Part shown: in pieces, positions 63,945-64,000 of the stretch
Layout: every line of letters begins with the position of its first letter
How positions within the stretch are numbered: the first letter of the stretch is position 1
Assembly: GCF_007785775.2 (NCBI RefSeq)
Contig: NZ_VNIK02000002.1
Location: 148,801-212,800 of the forward strand
Length of the DNA: 64,000 bases
DNA from: Flagellimonas hadalis
GTDB lineage: Bacteria; Bacteroidota; Bacteroidia; Flavobacteriales; Flavobacteriaceae
Reading direction: 5' to 3'
Notes under the pieces: generated by a model
The model's input: only the letters and a program-made list of their open reading frames with translations
Database searches by the model: none
Told to the model about the DNA's origin: nothing
Program-made: the position numbers and the translations under genes

Positions 63945-64000
63945 ATGGATTTTTCAAATTGTTGAATTGTACTAGCCACTACTTAACCTGACAGTTGTGG

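Overview
The window looks like chromosomal DNA of a marine-type member of the Flavobacteriaceae (Bacteroidota), perhaps close to Muricauda/Allomuricauda; the genus is only a guess. The evidence is -7 boxes of the Bacteroidota form TAnnTTTG just upstream of many genes, numerous short lipoproteins with a Cys lipobox, a TonB receptor with an N-terminal CarboxypepD_reg domain, the ileS / DksA-like / lspA gene order, and low-complexity palindromic repeats typical of this group. No tRNA, rRNA, CRISPR array, complete insertion sequence or prophage was seen.

Layout. 0-9.5 kb: a SulP transporter, then a long minus-strand run of small envelope and hypothetical proteins (DinB, YCII, esterase-TPR, META/HslJ lipoproteins, a lipoprotein cytochrome c), interrupted by one strikingly AT-rich gene (5.57-6.25 kb). 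9.5-15.5 kb: hydrolase, nitronate monooxygenase, thioesterase, EamA transporter, ArsC/Spx-like protein, and envelope proteins. 15.5-34.4 kb: core metabolism and information genes: a cystathionine gamma-synthase-type enzyme, glutamate dehydrogenase, recO, a TonB receptor, ileS, a DksA-like protein, lspA, 5-formyl-THF cyclo-ligase, uvrC, a patatin-BamA fusion, DUF3108 and a tryptophan 2,3-dioxygenase-type protein. 34.4-40.7 kb: M23 peptidase, pgi, a large TonB receptor and a four-helix membrane protein.

40.7-42.9 kb is a small accessory insertion: a palindromic repeat, a RadC-like gene broken by a nonsense codon, an AT-rich YaaC-like gene, and the 3' remnant of a GC-richer lamin-tail-domain protein that starts directly at the YaaC stop codon. 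42.9-64 kb returns to core-like content: SYLF, DinB, katG, ankyrin, omega-amidase, Ig-like lipoprotein, comF, glyS, an sdpR/sdpI-like pair with a 22-bp operator palindrome, a doubly broken DUF1697 gene, isochorismatase, xth, tas, a PQQ/cytochrome c dehydrogenase, radA, and a beta-propeller protein whose promoter/start region is duplicated 180 bp upstream.

The most interesting non-protein signal is at 32.42-32.53 kb: a -7 box followed by three hairpins, the last a perfect intrinsic terminator, which reads as an independent structured RNA of roughly 100 nt. The 12-nt linker before its terminator recurs exactly before the terminator at the left edge of the window, suggesting a second family member cut by the window boundary. 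All functional statements come from reading motifs by eye; no database search was run.
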